A stretch of DNA of 64,000 nt, from the NCBI RefSeq assembly GCF_001591005.1, contig NZ_BCTY01000002.1, positions 124,001 through 188,000 of the forward strand, read 5' to 3'. The notes below the pieces were generated by a model, which was given only the letters and a program-made list of their open reading frames with translations, was not told the DNA's origin and searched no databases. Shown here piece by piece: positions 27,201 through 37,272 of the stretch. Made by a program: the position numbers and the translations under genes. Origin of the DNA: Sphingomonas sanguinis NBRC 13937. Its GTDB lineage: Bacteria > Pseudomonadota > Alphaproteobacteria > Sphingomonadales > Sphingomonadaceae. Position 1 is the first letter of the stretch. Each line of letters starts with the position of its first letter.

Positions 27201-28081
27201 GGTGTCTTGTCTCCGGCGGCCAGTTCGCTCTCGATCGAACGCGCCATATCGGCATATTGTGCCGATGTTCGCCGGGTAGCCCGGCCTGTATACAGTCCCC
27301 GCAAATATCCCCAATCGAACGCCGTCAGTTGCATGGGCGCGTCGGTCTTTCCAAAGAGCGACAGGATCGTGCCATACCGATCGCCTTCCACCCGGTTCAG
27401 CTGCGGGTTAACGACGGCCAGGGTTCGCATCGTCGCATAATCCGCAATTTGATTGACGGACTTGCCGACCACGGCCGAGCGATCGATCAGGACGACCGCA
27501 GCCACGATCAGCGACTGGATCGGTGCCTCGATGCGACTTGCCGAGGGTATATGTAAAGTCGGATAACCGTCAGGTCCCATCATCAGCTGATCGCCGTCAC
27601 GGCTGGCTATGGCGGTAATGTGCCAGGCGTGGACGGGGCCACGGTCGTGGCGCAGCTGGCGGATCGTGGCATAGGGCAGATCACCGAAAATGCCCGGCCG
27701 GTGATTGAGCAGCCAATCGACCTGCTCCGCGCCATGATCCACGAACAGGATCAAGACATTGGGACGACACTTGTCGCCGCCCAGACGGATGTTCAATCGT
27801 TCGGCATTGGCCAGCACGCGGTCCGCCAATAGCCTGCCGAAATCCGGCGCAAGCCCCGCCGTGGCGACGCACAGCTCTGCACTCACGCGCGCCAGCGGTT
27901 CGTCGGACCCGCGCCGCACCGAAAGGTCGCGCACCCATCGATCGACGATGGCCCGTTTCGGCACCGGCCGGCCCGTCACCGTGACCGAGCCGCCCGCCAC
28001 CTGTCCTTCGGCAGGATGGGCCGTCAGCGACAGCGAAAGGAGGGGCACCAGTGTGAAAGCCGCTTTCCAAACCTGGCCCAT
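27197..28081 (-). CDS. Exported protein of unknown function, coupled to MATE exporter
   Basis: This 294-residue protein has a signal peptide (MGQVWKAAFTLVPLLSLSLT, cleavage near AHPAEG). I do not recognise the family. Conserved-looking segments are SVTVTGRPVPKRAIVDRWVR, RPNVLILFVDHGAEQVDWL and FDWGYLRGLYTGRA. A hydrophobic stretch (QSLIVAAVVLIDRSAVVGKS) lies in the middle. Two Cys (LCVATAG and DKCRPN) could form a disulphide. ATG at 28081 has GGAGG 7-8 bases upstream. It begins 31 bp after alaS and overlaps the MATE gene by four bases, so alaS, this gene and MATE look like one operon. Confidence 0.65.
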   Translation of the reverse strand: MGQVWKAAFTLVPLLSLSLTAHPAEGQVAGGSVTVTGRPVPKRAIVDRWVRDLSVRRGSDEPLARVSAELCVATAGLAPDFGRLLADRVLANAERLNIRLGGDKCRPNVLILFVDHGAEQVDWLLNHRPGIFGDLPYATIRQLRHDRGPVHAWHITAIASRDGDQLMMGPDGYPTLHIPSASRIEAPIQSLIVAAVVLIDRSAVVGKSVNQIADYATMRTLAVVNPQLNRVEGDRYGTILSLFGKTDAPMQLTAFDWGYLRGLYTGRATRRTSAQYADMARSIESELAAGDKTP

Positions 28082-28112
28082 TCTGGTGCCCTCCCCTTCT
28101 TCTTGATTGGAA

Positions 28113-30761
28113 CTATTCCGCCAGAGCGTCCCGGACCGCCTGCAACGCTTCGGCGCCCTTGGTACCGTCAGGACCGCCGCCCTGGGCCATGTCGGGACGG
28201 CCACCGCCGCCCTGCCCGCCCAAGGCCGCTACCGCCTTGCGCAGCAGCTCGACCGCATTGTGCTTACCCGTCAGATCGTCGGTCACGCCGACCGCGACCG
28301 AGGCGCGGCCGTCATTCACCGCGACCATCACCGCGACACCGGAACCGCCCAGACGCTGCTTGGCATCGTCCACCGCACCACGCAGCCCCTTGGCCTCGAA
28401 GCCGTCGAGCACCTGGCCGATAAACGCCACGTCGCCGATCTGCTCCGGCCCGGCGGCCGCACCACCGGCACCGCCGCCCATGGCGAGCGCCTTCTTTGCC
28501 TCGGCCAGTTCGCGCTCCAGACGGCGACGATCCTCGACCAGCGCGGCGATGCGCGCGGGCACCTCGTCGGGCGTAGTCTTCAGCGTCGCAGCGGCGGCCT
28601 TCAGCATGTCGTCGCGGTGCGAAAGGTACGCTCGCGCGCCCTCACCGGTCAGCGCCTCGACACGGCGCACGCCGCTCGACACCGCGCCTTCCGACACGAT
28701 CTTGAACACGCCGATCTCGCCCAGGGCGTTCACATGGGTGCCCCCGCAGAGTTCGAGGGAGTAGGTGCCGTCGGCATCCTCACCCATCGACACGACGCGA
28801 ACCTCGTCGCCGTACTTCTCACCGAACAGCGCCATCGCGCCCATTTCGATCGCTTCGTCGGGCGTCATCAGGCGGGTGACGACCGGGCCGTTGCCGCGCA
28901 CCTGCTCGTTCACCTTAGTCTCGACCTCGGCGATGTCGTCGGCGGTCATGCCGACCGGCTGCGAGAAGTCGAAGCGCAGACGCTCCGGCGCGACCAGCGA
29001 CCCCTTCTGCGCGACATGGGTGCCCAGCCGCTGACGCAGCGCCTCGTGCAGAAGATGCGTCGCCGAATGGTTGGCGCGGATCGCGGCGCGGCGGGTAGTG
29101 TCGATGGCCAGCTTCACGCTGTCGCCGACCTTGATGCCGCCTTCCTGGATCTCTGCATTGTGCACGAATACGCGGCCGAGCTGCTTGGAGGTGTCGGTAA
29201 CGATCGCCTTCAGCCCGGTGTCGTTCGAGATGGTGCCGCTGTCGCCGACCTGACCGCCGCTTTCGCCATAGAAAGGCGTCTGGTTGACGATGATCGACAC
29301 CGTATCGCCAGCGGCAGCGCTATCGACACGTGCACCGTCCTTGACCAGTGCCAGCACTTCGCCCTCGCCCGTGTCGGAGGCATAGCCCAGGAATTCGGTC
29401 GAGCCCGTCTCTTCGGCGATGTCGAACCACACATCGTCCGACGCCTTCGCGCCCGAACCCTTCCAGGCGGCGCGCGCGGCGCGCTTCTGCTCGGCCATGG
29501 CGGCATCGAAGCCCGCACGGTCGACCGACAGGTTCTGCGCGCGCAGCGCGTCCTCGGTCAGGTCATAAGGGAAGCCATACGTGTCATAGAGCTTGAACGC
29601 CGTCTCGCCCGCCAGCGTCGCGCCGGGCGCCATGCCCACCGTCGCTTCGTCGAGCAACTTCAGCCCCTTGTCGAGCGTCTGGCGGAAGCGGGTTTCTTCC
29701 TGCTTCAACGTCGCCTCGATCAGTGGCTGCGCGCGGACCAGTTCGGGATAGGCCGCGCCCATCTCGGCGACCAGCGCCGGGACCAGCCGGTGCATCAACG
29801 GCTCCTTGGCGCCCAGCAGATGCGCGTGACGCATCGCGCGGCGCATGATCCGGCGCAGAACATAGCCACGCCCTTCATTGGCGGGCAGCACACCGTCCGC
29901 CACCAGGAAACCGGCCGAGCGCAGATGATCGGCGATCACGCGGTGCGACGCCTTCTGGCCGTCTTCGGCCTTGGTGTGGGTCAGCTCGCACGAGGCGGCG
30001 ATCAGCGCCTTGAAGGTGTCGGTGTCGTAATTGTCGTGCACGCCCTGCAGGACGGCGGCGATCCGCTCCAGCCCCATGCCGGTGTCGATAGACTTCTTGG
30101 GAAGCTCGCCGACGATCTCGTTGGCCTCCTGCTCGAACTGCATGAAGACCAGGTTCCAGATCTCGACGAATCGGTCGCCATCCTCCTCGGGGCTGCCGGG
30201 AGGGCCGCCATAGATATGATCGCCGTGGTCGTAGAAGATTTCAGAGCACGGACCGCACGGACCGTTCTCGCCCATCGCCCAGAAATTGTCCTTGGTCGGG
30301 ATGCGAATGATCTTGTGATCGGGCAGTCCGGCAATCTTTTTCCACAGGTCGAACGCCTCGTCATCGGTGTGATAGACGGTGGCGGTCAGCTTCTCGGCGG
30401 GAATGCCCCAGACCTTGGTCAGCAGGGTCCAGGCATGGGTGATCGCCTGTTCCTTGAAATAGTCGCCGAACGAAAAATTGCCGAGCATTTCAAAGAAGGT
30501 ATGATGCCGCGCCGTATAGCCAACATTATCGAGATCGTTATGCTTGCCGCCCGCGCGCACGCACTTCTGCGAGCTGGTCGCCGTCGAATAGGGGCGCGAT
30601 TCCAGGCCGGTGAACACGTTCTTGAACGGCACCATACCCGCATTCACGAACATCAGCGTCGGGTCGTTCTGCGGCACGAGCGGCGCGGAGGGCACGATCT
30701 GGTGCCCCTCCGAACCGAAATAGTCGAGAAAGCCGCGGCGGATGTCGTTGGTCGAGGTCAT
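28113..30761 (-). CDS. alaS: Alanyl-tRNA synthetase
   Basis: This 882-residue class II synthetase charges tRNA-Ala. The catalytic core begins at the N-terminus ([33 protein letters not shown]). The editing domain keeps [17 protein letters not shown] and [14 protein letters not shown], the zinc/His-Cys sites that remove mischarged Ser and Gly. The C-terminal part has a Gly/Ala-rich linker and the C-Ala domain ([16 protein letters not shown]). Length is normal. It is the first gene of the probable operon with the exported unknown and MATE genes; the upstream PhyH-like gene ends 80 bp away on the same strand. Confidence 0.97.
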   Translation of the reverse strand: MTSTNDIRRGFLDYFGSEGHQIVPSAPLVPQNDPTLMFVNAGMVPFKNVFTGLESRPYSTATSSQKCVRAGGKHNDLDNVGYTARHHTFFEMLGNFSFGDYFKEQAITHAWTLLTKVWGIPAEKLTATVYHTDDEAFDLWKKIAGLPDHKIIRIPTKDNFWAMGENGPCGPCSEIFYDHGDHIYGGPPGSPEEDGDRFVEIWNLVFMQFEQEANEIVGELPKKSIDTGMGLERIAAVLQGVHDNYDTDTFKALIAASCELTHTKAEDGQKASHRVIADHLRSAGFLVADGVLPANEGRGYVLRRIMRRAMRHAHLLGAKEPLMHRLVPALVAEMGAAYPELVRAQPLIEATLKQEETRFRQTLDKGLKLLDEATVGMAPGATLAGETAFKLYDTYGFPYDLTEDALRAQNLSVDRAGFDAAMAEQKRAARAAWKGSGAKASDDVWFDIAEETGSTEFLGYASDTGEGEVLALVKDGARVDSAAAGDTVSIIVNQTPFYGESGGQVGDSGTISNDTGLKAIVTDTSKQLGRVFVHNAEIQEGGIKVGDSVKLAIDTTRRAAIRANHSATHLLHEALRQRLGTHVAQKGSLVAPERLRFDFSQPVGMTADDIAEVETKVNEQVRGNGPVVTRLMTPDEAIEMGAMALFGEKYGDEVRVVSMGEDADGTYSLELCGGTHVNALGEIGVFKIVSEGAVSSGVRRVEALTGEGARAYLSHRDDMLKAAAATLKTTPDEVPARIAALVEDRRRLERELAEAKKALAMGGGAGGAAAGPEQIGDVAFIGQVLDGFEAKGLRGAVDDAKQRLGGSGVAVMVAVNDGRASVAVGVTDDLTGKHNAVELLRKAVAALGGQGGGGRPDMAQGGGPDGTKGAEALQAVRDALAE

Positions 30762-30841
30762 GAACGCGACTTAGGCGAGGAATTGTTCCTGCTCAAGCGC
30801 CCGCAAGCGGGAGGCCGTTCGTCGCATCTCGCCCCCGTGCT

Positions 30842-31489
30842 TCAACCGTCGACGGCCCAAGACAATCCGCCGGGCAAATCGTCCGCCGACAGGTCGATCT
30901 GCAGCACACGTCGATGTCGCCCCGGGCTGGATCGGGCAGAGCCATGAAGGATAAGCGTGCGATAGAGCCAGACCGAACCCGCCTCCGCCAGACACATCGC
31001 CTGACCATGCCGGGCCACCACGTCCTCGATTGCGTCTTCGGGTATCAGGCCCAGTCGATGCGATCCCGGCACGACCAGCAGAGGCGCATTATCGGTATCG
31101 ACCGGATCGAGATGGAAGCGCACCGTCATCATACGCTCCAACAGCGCGACGGGCGGCGCGACATGCACCCGCCCCTGCTTGACGGTCCATGGCCCGAAGC
31201 CCTCGGCATCGCGCCGTTCAGCCACCTCGATGGCGCGGTCCTGATGCCAGGCCAACGCCCAGTTCGCGTCGTCGCTCTTGTCGAACAGCACCGCCCGAAC
31301 CGGTCGCATCGCCGGAGCCTGATCCGCCATCAGCCGCCGAACCCCGGTCAACTGCATCACCCGCCCGGCATCGATCCGCTGCCCGGGCCGCCCGACCGGC
31401 CAATCGCCGAACAGCGCGGCCAGCGCGATGAGCTCGCCATCGTCCAACCGCGACGACCAAAGGGCATAGCCCTGTTCTTCCAGCGTCAC
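30842..31489 (-). CDS. Phytanoyl-CoA dioxygenase-like Fe(II)/2-oxoglutarate oxygenase
   Basis: This 215-residue protein shows the facial triad of the PhyH family: H82 and D84 in AWHQDRAIEV and H182 in TLILHGSARS. The 2-oxoglutarate-binding Arg is probably within GRHRRVLQID (191-194). PVALLERMMTVRFHLDPVD and LLVVPGSHRLGLIP are also typical. The substrate is unknown. The GTG at 31489 is used as start, 2 bp after the stop of the peptidase gene, which implies coupling; the frame is open into the peptidase gene to 31567. Confidence 0.75.
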   Translation of the reverse strand: MTLEEQGYALWSSRLDDGELIALAALFGDWPVGRPGQRIDAGRVMQLTGVRRLMADQAPAMRPVRAVLFDKSDDANWALAWHQDRAIEVAERRDAEGFGPWTVKQGRVHVAPPVALLERMMTVRFHLDPVDTDNAPLLVVPGSHRLGLIPEDAIEDVVARHGQAMCLAEAGSVWLYRTLILHGSARSSPGRHRRVLQIDLSADDLPGGLSWAVDG

Positions 31490-31491
31490 GC

Positions 31492-32757
31492 TCAACCGAG
31501 CGGGGCTTCGATCGCCTTGGGCGGTGTGGAGAACCACACCGGCCCGGCCTCGGTCATGTGGAAGCAATCCTCCAACCGGATGCCGAACTTACCCGGCAGA
31601 TACAGCCCCGGCTCGTTGGAGAAACACATGCCGGGCGCCAGCGGCGTCGCCTCGCCGCGTACCAGATTGACCGGCTCGTGCCCGTCCATGCCGATGCCAT
31701 GCCCGGTCCGGTGCGACAGGCCCGGCAGGCGATAATCGGGGCCGAACCCCTGGGCGGTGTAAAAGCGCCGCACCGCATCATCGATACTGCCCGCCGGAGC
31801 GCCCAGCTTCGCAGCCGCCAAAGCCACCTGCTGTCCCTTCGCCACCATATCCCAGACCTTGCGCTGCTCCGCGCTGGGCTTGCCGTGAACCCAGCTGCGC
31901 GAGACGTCGGACTGATAACCCTGCACCGTGCAGCCGCAGTCCATCAGGACCACCTGCCCGTCCGCGACGCGGTGCACCAGCTTGCTGCCATGCGGATAGG
32001 CCGATGCCTCGCCGACCAGCGCCATGCTGAACTCCGGGCTGCCACCCAGCTTGCGGGTCGCCGCGCTCATCAGCGCGCCGATTTCCGCGCCGGTCATGCC
32101 TGCCTCGACGCGGGGGTACAGCCAGCGATAGGCAGCCATGGTCACGTCGGTCGCCAGCTGCATCAAGGCGATCTCGGCCGGCGTCTTGATCATCCGGCAT
32201 CCGCGCACGACCGGGTTGGCCGACACCAGCCGGACGCCGGGCAACGCCTTTTGCAGCCCGTCAAAGGCGAAGAAGCGCGCCGTCTCCTCGATCCCGATCG
32301 GTCGCCCGCTCAGCTTGCGGTCACGCAGGAAGCCCGCGACCATAGCGAGCGGGTTCTGATCCTCCTGCCACACCCGCACCTCGGCGGGCACGGACAGCGT
32401 CTCGCGGACCGACGGCTCCTCGAAGAAGGGCGTGACGATACACGGCTGCCCCTCGACCGGCAGGATCGCCGCGGTCAGCCGCTCGCTCCGGCCCCAGCGC
32501 ACGCCGGTAAAATAGACCATGGTCGATCCCGGCTCGATCAGGATCGCACCGATTCCGTTCGCCTTCATCAGAGCTTGCGCCCGCGCCAGACGCCGGGCGC
32601 GCTCCTCCGGGCCGATCGGCACCGCCCCGCCGGTGATGTCGGACAGCGCCGACAGGTCCGGCTCGGCGGCGCGCAGCAGGCCCGGCCGGACGAGGAGCGG
32701 CAGGACGGCGGCGGCGATCAGCGTGCGGCGGGACAACAGGGTCTGCATGACGGGCAC
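31492..32757 (-). CDS. Exported M24-family (Xaa-Pro-type) metallopeptidase
   Basis: This 421-residue protein starts with a twin-arginine-like signal (LSRRTLIAAAVLPLL) and so is probably exported by Tat. An N-terminal creatinase-like domain is followed by the pita-bread M24 domain. All five metal ligands appear: D in VLMDCGC, D in YQSDVSRSW, H in LSHRTGHGIG, E in SNEPGLY and E in IRLEDCF. Family members cleave X-Pro bonds. The start is GTG at 32757 (AAGAA nearby) or ATG at 32748; both keep the signal peptide. It is coupled to the PhyH-like gene and divergent from the symporter gene. Confidence 0.85.
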   Translation of the reverse strand: MPVMQTLLSRRTLIAAAVLPLLVRPGLLRAAEPDLSALSDITGGAVPIGPEERARRLARAQALMKANGIGAILIEPGSTMVYFTGVRWGRSERLTAAILPVEGQPCIVTPFFEEPSVRETLSVPAEVRVWQEDQNPLAMVAGFLRDRKLSGRPIGIEETARFFAFDGLQKALPGVRLVSANPVVRGCRMIKTPAEIALMQLATDVTMAAYRWLYPRVEAGMTGAEIGALMSAATRKLGGSPEFSMALVGEASAYPHGSKLVHRVADGQVVLMDCGCTVQGYQSDVSRSWVHGKPSAEQRKVWDMVAKGQQVALAAAKLGAPAGSIDDAVRRFYTAQGFGPDYRLPGLSHRTGHGIGMDGHEPVNLVRGEATPLAPGMCFSNEPGLYLPGKFGIRLEDCFHMTEAGPVWFSTPPKAIEAPLG

Positions 32758-32824
32758 GATAGAATTCTTGACCTGAGCGCCGCAATGCCCTTGGCTCGCG
32801 CGCGGAACTTATATTGGGGTAGGC

Positions 32825-34156
32825 ATGGCCAAGCGGCTGACCTTGTACATCTTCATCGGCCTGGTTTTGGGGCTGATCGTCGGGCTTTCGATCAACCTGT
32901 CGCTGAACGACGGCAGCGCGGCGGCGACCGCGCAACTGAAGTCGATCGCGGGCTATTTCGCGATCGTCACCGGGCTGTTCCTGCGCCTGATCAAGATGAT
33001 CATCGCGCCTCTGGTCTTCGCGACGTTGGTGTCGGGCATCGCGCAAATGGGCGATACCAAGGCGCTGGGGCGGATCGGCGTGCGCTCGCTCGCCTGGTTC
33101 ATCTCGGCCAGCCTCCTCTCGCTCAGCCTGGGCATGCTGCTGGTCAACCTGCTCCATCCCGGGGTCGGCCTGAACCTGCCGCTGCCCGCCGTCACCGCCG
33201 ATAGCGGCGTGGTGAAGGCCGGGTTCGACCTGCAGAAATTCGTCACCCACCTGGTCCCCGCGTCTCTGATCGAGGCGATGGCGACCAACGAGGTGCTGCA
33301 GATCGTCATCGGCTCGCTGTTCCTGGGCGTTGCCATCACGGCGGTTGGCGAGCGGGCCGCGCCGCTCGTCCGCGCGGTCGATGCGCTGGTCGCGGTGATG
33401 TTGCAGGTCACGGATTACGTCATGCGGGTCGCCCCGATCGCGGTGTTCGCCGCCGTCGCGGGCACGCTGACCGAGCAGGGGCCGTCGGTGATCGGCAAGC
33501 TCGCCATCTTCATGGGCAGCTTCTACCTGGGCCTCATCCTGCTGTGGTGCGTGCTGCTCGGCATCGCGGCGCTGTTCATCGGCCCGCGTGTGCGCGACCT
33601 GATCGCGCACATCCGCGCACCGCTGATCCTGGCCTTCTCGACCGCGTCGTCGGAGGCCGCCTACCCCCGCATCCTGGAGGGGCTGGACCGGTTCGGCGTC
33701 CCCCCGCGCATCGCCAGCTTCGTCCTGCCACTGGGTTACTCGTTCAACCTCGACGGCTCGATGATGTACATGACCTTCGCGTCGCTGTTCATCGCGCAAG
33801 CATACGGCATCGACCTGTCGATCGGGCAGCAGATCACGATGCTGCTCGTGCTGATGGTGACGTCGAAGGGGATTGCGGGCGTGCCGCGCGCCTCGCTGGT
33901 GGTAATCGCGGCCACCATGCCGATGTTCAACATCCCCGAGGCGGGCTTGCTGCTGATCCTGGCGGTCGACCATTTCCTCGATATGGGGCGCTCGGCGACC
34001 AATGTGATCGGCAACGCCGTCGCGAGCGCGGTCATCGCCAAGTGGGAAGGCCCGCTCGACCCGCCCGAGCCGGTCGACGTTCCATCGCTCCACGCGCCCT
34101 CCGGTACGCCGACCGAGCCCGCCCCCGACAGTTTCCGCCAGATCGGCGGGCACTGA
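32825..34156 (+). CDS. Dicarboxylate/amino acid:cation symporter (DAACS family)
   Basis: This 443-residue inner-membrane carrier has eight helices and two re-entrant hairpins. The hairpin 1 signature AFSTASSEAAYPRILEGL and the downstream LDGSMMYMTFASLFIAQA are family-defining. The hairpin 2 region TSKGIAGVPRASLVVIAATM and DHFLDMGRSATNVIGNAVAS follow. Family members take up glutamate, aspartate or C4-dicarboxylates with H+ or Na+. The substrate cannot be fixed from sequence alone. It begins 67 bp from the divergent peptidase gene. Confidence 0.9.
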   Translation: MAKRLTLYIFIGLVLGLIVGLSINLSLNDGSAAATAQLKSIAGYFAIVTGLFLRLIKMIIAPLVFATLVSGIAQMGDTKALGRIGVRSLAWFISASLLSLSLGMLLVNLLHPGVGLNLPLPAVTADSGVVKAGFDLQKFVTHLVPASLIEAMATNEVLQIVIGSLFLGVAITAVGERAAPLVRAVDALVAVMLQVTDYVMRVAPIAVFAAVAGTLTEQGPSVIGKLAIFMGSFYLGLILLWCVLLGIAALFIGPRVRDLIAHIRAPLILAFSTASSEAAYPRILEGLDRFGVPPRIASFVLPLGYSFNLDGSMMYMTFASLFIAQAYGIDLSIGQQITMLLVLMVTSKGIAGVPRASLVVIAATMPMFNIPEAGLLLILAVDHFLDMGRSATNVIGNAVASAVIAKWEGPLDPPEPVDVPSLHAPSGTPTEPAPDSFRQIGGH

Positions 34157-34183
34157 TCGCGGGCGGCGCGTCAGCGTTCGCCC

Positions 34184-34810
34184 TCAGGCATAGGCATAAG
34201 GCCCGCCCTTGGCGAGTGCGACCTGATAGGCGGGGCGGGCGTGGATGCGCTCCAGCCAGGCGATGGTCGCGGGGCGGCGCTCATCCAACCCCGCCCGCGA
34301 CCGCGCCGCTTCGAGCGGGAAGCTCATCATGATGTCCGCAGCCGTCATCTGGTCGCCCGCGAACCAGGGAAACTGGGTCAGTTCACTCTCGACGTAATCG
34401 AGATGGCGGTCGACCATCGGCTGGAAGCGCTTCATCGCCACCTTGCCCATGACGGGAATGCGGCTGAGCACCAGCAGCACGAACAGCGGCGGCATCAACG
34501 ACCCTTCCGCGTAATGCAGCCAGAAACGCCAGCGCTGCATGGCCTCGCGATGCGCGGGCGGGCCCAGCCGGCCGTCACCCTTGCCCACCAGATACTCAAC
34601 GATCGCGCCCGTCTCGGCGATGACCAGGCCATCATCTTCGATCACCGGCGACTTGCCGAGCGGGTGCACCGCCCGCAGCTCGCGAGGCGCGAGCATCGTC
34701 TTAGGATCACGCTCATAGCGTTTCACCTCATAGGGCAGGTCCAGTTCCTCCAGCATCCACAGGATGCGCTGCGACCGACTGTTTTCCAGATGATGGACGA
34801 TGATCGTCAT
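34184..34810 (-). CDS. Glutathione S-transferase
   Basis: This 208-residue cytoplasmic protein has the thioredoxin-like N domain (MTIIVHHLENSRSQRILWML, PLGKSPVIEDDGLVIAETGAI) and the helical C domain with FAGDQMTAADIMMSFPLE. The catalytic residue is probably Ser in NSRSQRILW. Substrate unknown. It converges with the symporter gene, 27 bp apart. Confidence 0.9.
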   Translation of the reverse strand: MTIIVHHLENSRSQRILWMLEELDLPYEVKRYERDPKTMLAPRELRAVHPLGKSPVIEDDGLVIAETGAIVEYLVGKGDGRLGPPAHREAMQRWRFWLHYAEGSLMPPLFVLLVLSRIPVMGKVAMKRFQPMVDRHLDYVESELTQFPWFAGDQMTAADIMMSFPLEAARSRAGLDERRPATIAWLERIHARPAYQVALAKGGPYAYA

Positions 34811-35237
34811 GCCAATTCCCCATGATGCGGGCGCGATAACGCGTCAGATCACCAAGCGGGCGCAAAGGCTGGTCGAAGGGCGGCCATTCGCTCCTCACGC
34901 CCAAGGCGGCACGAATAGGAGAGACGCGCGAACGGGAGGCACCGAGCCATAAAAATGGTCGTGCGACACCGGATCGCTATTCCAACGCCCCCCGTAAGGA
35001 CGCGCGATAGGCAGTGGGTGGGAATGGGTCCGCCACGACTTCCAGAAAAGCAATCCGTCTACCAGCGGCGCGGGACCTCAGACCCGCTCTGCGGCCCCAC
35101 CACCTCTCCAATGGCTTCCTATCAAGCGTCATTGGAGGAAAGGGCGGATGATCCTCAAAGTCTCCCTCGGGCAGTAAAAGAGCCCAAAATCGGGCTTGGG
35201 GCAGACGAGGACATCAAGGACTCCGACGCGCTCCTTT
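34811..35237. other. Gene-poor gap between GST and methyltransferase genes
   Basis: About 430 bp. A plus-strand ORF of 110 codons (34955-35287) runs through it and ends inside the antisense methyltransferase gene. It has low-complexity composition and no recognisable motif, so I do not call it a gene. A terminator for the methyltransferase lies inside (35176-35196). Nothing else is seen. Confidence 0.5.
35176..35196 (-). terminator. Terminator of the methyltransferase gene
   Basis: On the minus strand AGCCC (35196-35192) pairs with GGGCT (35185-35181) around a six-base loop, followed by CTTTTA. It is 42 bp beyond the methyltransferase stop codon. The stem is short. Confidence 0.6.
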
Positions 35238-36074
35238 TCAAGCCCCGGCGCGCAAATGCCAGATCCATGCCGATCCGGGCAGCGTAACCTGGTCTCCCAC
35301 GCGATAACGAGACAGTGCCGCCCGCAGCCGGTCCTCGATGCGCGCCCGTTCATCCGCACCCGCCTCGGCCAAGCCCCGCGCGGCGGGACCGATCCGCGAC
35401 AGGAAGGACAGCGCATCCTCCACCGGATCGTCGCCCTCGCCGGTCACATAATCGAAAGACACCTGCGTCGCGCTCTCGGTGTGCCAGCCCGACCGCGTGA
35501 GAAAGTCCTCCACTTCATCCCTGTCGGCAAACGCGAAGGGCCCCGGCTGGTATCCCATGACAGGCGTCGGAGGTGTTCCCAGCGCTTCGTCCGCCACAGT
35601 CGCGAAAGCGTTTCGCGCGCGGTCGTCGAAACAGGAAAAGACCATGACCGCACCGTCGTGCGCGGTGGATCTCAACCGGGTGAAGGCCGCGACGGGATCG
35701 GGAAAGAACATCACGCCGTGGCGCGAGACGAACAGGTCGAAGGGCCCCTCGCGCTCCGCCACCACCAGCGCGTCGTCGCAGATAAAATGGGGGGCATCGC
35801 CTCCCCCGTCGACCGCGCGGGTCCGGGCGCGCTCCACCAGGCCGGGAGACAGATCGGCACCGGTCACCCGCAGTCCCGGACGCGCGGCCCGGAGCGCCAG
35901 GCTGGTCGCCCCCGCCCCACTGCCGATGTCGAGCGCATGACCCTGTTCGGGGGCCACCGTGGCGATGGCCGCATCCAGATGGCGCGACAGGTCCGCCAGA
36001 CTGCGATCGGTACGACGCCATTCCGCCGCCCAGACATCGCCGACCCGGCCCTGCCAATCCATCATGCCGGTCAT
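35238..36074 (-). CDS. Class I SAM-dependent methyltransferase
   Basis: This 278-residue protein has the SAM-binding motif I HALDIGSGAGATSLALRAA and an acidic loop VTGADLSPGLVERAR. The motif DLFVSRHGVMFFPDPVAAFTR (motif IV region) follows. It resembles ubiquinone/menaquinone-type or arsenite-type small-molecule methyltransferases, but the substrate is unknown. I start at ATG 36074 (MTGMMDWQGRVGDVW); ATGs three and four codons later are alternatives, and the frame is open 23 codons upstream into the recA terminator. The recA terminator lies in front, so it probably has its own promoter or depends on read-through. Confidence 0.8.
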   Translation of the reverse strand: MTGMMDWQGRVGDVWAAEWRRTDRSLADLSRHLDAAIATVAPEQGHALDIGSGAGATSLALRAARPGLRVTGADLSPGLVERARTRAVDGGGDAPHFICDDALVVAEREGPFDLFVSRHGVMFFPDPVAAFTRLRSTAHDGAVMVFSCFDDRARNAFATVADEALGTPPTPVMGYQPGPFAFADRDEVEDFLTRSGWHTESATQVSFDYVTGEGDDPVEDALSFLSRIGPAARGLAEAGADERARIEDRLRAALSRYRVGDQVTLPGSAWIWHLRAGA

Positions 36075-36107
36075 GCCGCGACCCCGCCCTCGCTCTTGTT
36101 CACGTCG

Positions 36108-36140
36108 AAAACAAAACGGCCCGCCGTCTCCGGCGGGCCG
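36108..36140 (-). terminator. Rho-independent terminator of recA
   Basis: On the minus strand CGGCCCGCCG (36140-36131) and CGGCGGGCCG (36126-36117) form a perfect 10-bp stem with loop GAGA, followed by TTTTGTTTT. It lies 8 bp after the recA stop codon. Confidence 0.93.
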
Positions 36141-36148
36141 CAATAGCC

Positions 36149-37222
36149 TTAGATGTCGTCCTCGGCATCCGGGCCGGTCATCATCTCCTCGGCAACCTTC
36201 TCGGTCCGCTGGCGGATCGCCCGCTCCAGCCGGTCGGCCATGTCGGGATTGTCGCGCAGGTAATTCTTGGCGTTCTCACGCCCCTGCCCGATCCGCACCG
36301 AGTCGTAGGAGAACCAGCTGCCCGACTTCTCGACAAGCCCGGCCTTGACGCCTAGGTCGAGGATCTCGCCAATCTTCGAGATGCCCTCGCCATACATGAT
36401 GTCGAATTCGACCTGCTTGAACGGCGGCGCGACCTTGTTCTTCACCACCTTCACCCGCGTGGTGTTGCCGGTGATGTCCTCGCGATCCTTGATCTGGCCG
36501 GTACGACGGATGTCGAGCCGGACCGAGGCATAGAATTTCAGCGCATTGCCGCCCGTCGTCGTCTCCGGGTTACCGTACATCACACCGATCTTCATGCGCA
36601 GCTGGTTGATGAAGATCACCATGCAGCGCGAACGGCTGATGGAACCGGTCAGCTTGCGGAGCGACTGCGACATCAGGCGGGCCTGGAGGCCGACATGGCT
36701 GTCGCCCATCTCGCCCTCGATTTCCGCGCGCGGCACGAGCGCAGCGACCGAGTCGACCACCAACACGTCGATCGCGTTCGAGCGAACCAGCGTGTCGGTG
36801 ATTTCCAGCGCCTGCTCGCCGGTATCCGGCTGCGACACGATCAGTTCGTCGATATTGACGCCCAGCTTCTTGGCATAGACGGGGTCGAGCGCGTGTTCGG
36901 CGTCGACGAAGGCAGCGGTGCCGCCCATCTTCTGCGCCTCGGCGATGACGTGCAGCGCCAGCGTCGTCTTGCCCGACGATTCGGGGCCGTACACCTCGAT
37001 CACCCGGCCACGCGGCAGGCCGCCGACGCCGAGTGCGATGTCGAGGCCCAGCGAGCCGGTCGAGATCGCCTCGACCTGCATTGTTTCCTTTTGCCCCAGC
37101 TTCATCGCGGAGCCCTTGCCGAATGCCCGGTCGATCTGAGCGAGCGCGGCGTCGAGCGCCTTTTGCCGGTCTGCGTTTGCGGTTGCCATGCCTGTTTCGA
37201 TCACTTTCAGATTGGCGGCCAT
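36149..37222 (-). CDS. recA: Recombinase A
   Basis: This 357-residue protein pairs homologous DNA and activates LexA cleavage in the SOS response. Walker A GPESSGKT is at residues 79-86. Walker B ([14 protein letters not shown]), loop L1/L2 regions ([41 protein letters not shown]) and the C-terminal acidic tail (GPDAEDDI) are all present. The ATG at 37222 follows AGGGA at 9 bases; a second ATG is 11 codons downstream. It has an SOS-type promoter upstream and a strong terminator downstream. Confidence 0.98.
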   Translation of the reverse strand: MAANLKVIETGMATANADRQKALDAALAQIDRAFGKGSAMKLGQKETMQVEAISTGSLGLDIALGVGGLPRGRVIEVYGPESSGKTTLALHVIAEAQKMGGTAAFVDAEHALDPVYAKKLGVNIDELIVSQPDTGEQALEITDTLVRSNAIDVLVVDSVAALVPRAEIEGEMGDSHVGLQARLMSQSLRKLTGSISRSRCMVIFINQLRMKIGVMYGNPETTTGGNALKFYASVRLDIRRTGQIKDREDITGNTTRVKVVKNKVAPPFKQVEFDIMYGEGISKIGEILDLGVKAGLVEKSGSWFSYDSVRIGQGRENAKNYLRDNPDMADRLERAIRQRTEKVAEEMMTGPDAEDDI

Positions 37223-37272
37223 CAGATGCTTCCCTCGCTAGACCAACATGGTGGTCCATTCAACGCATCTGC

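Noticed and set aside
28107-30947. 946-codon plus-strand ORF opposite alaS
   Set aside because: alaS is complete and in frame on the minus strand; the long antisense frame reflects codon bias.
32321-34153. 610-codon minus-strand ORF opposite the symporter
   Set aside because: It is rich in Arg, Asp, Gln and His with no family motif and overlaps two real genes.
34955-35287. 110-codon plus-strand ORF between GST and methyltransferase
   Set aside because: No motif, a poor ribosome site, and it ends inside an antisense gene and over its terminator.
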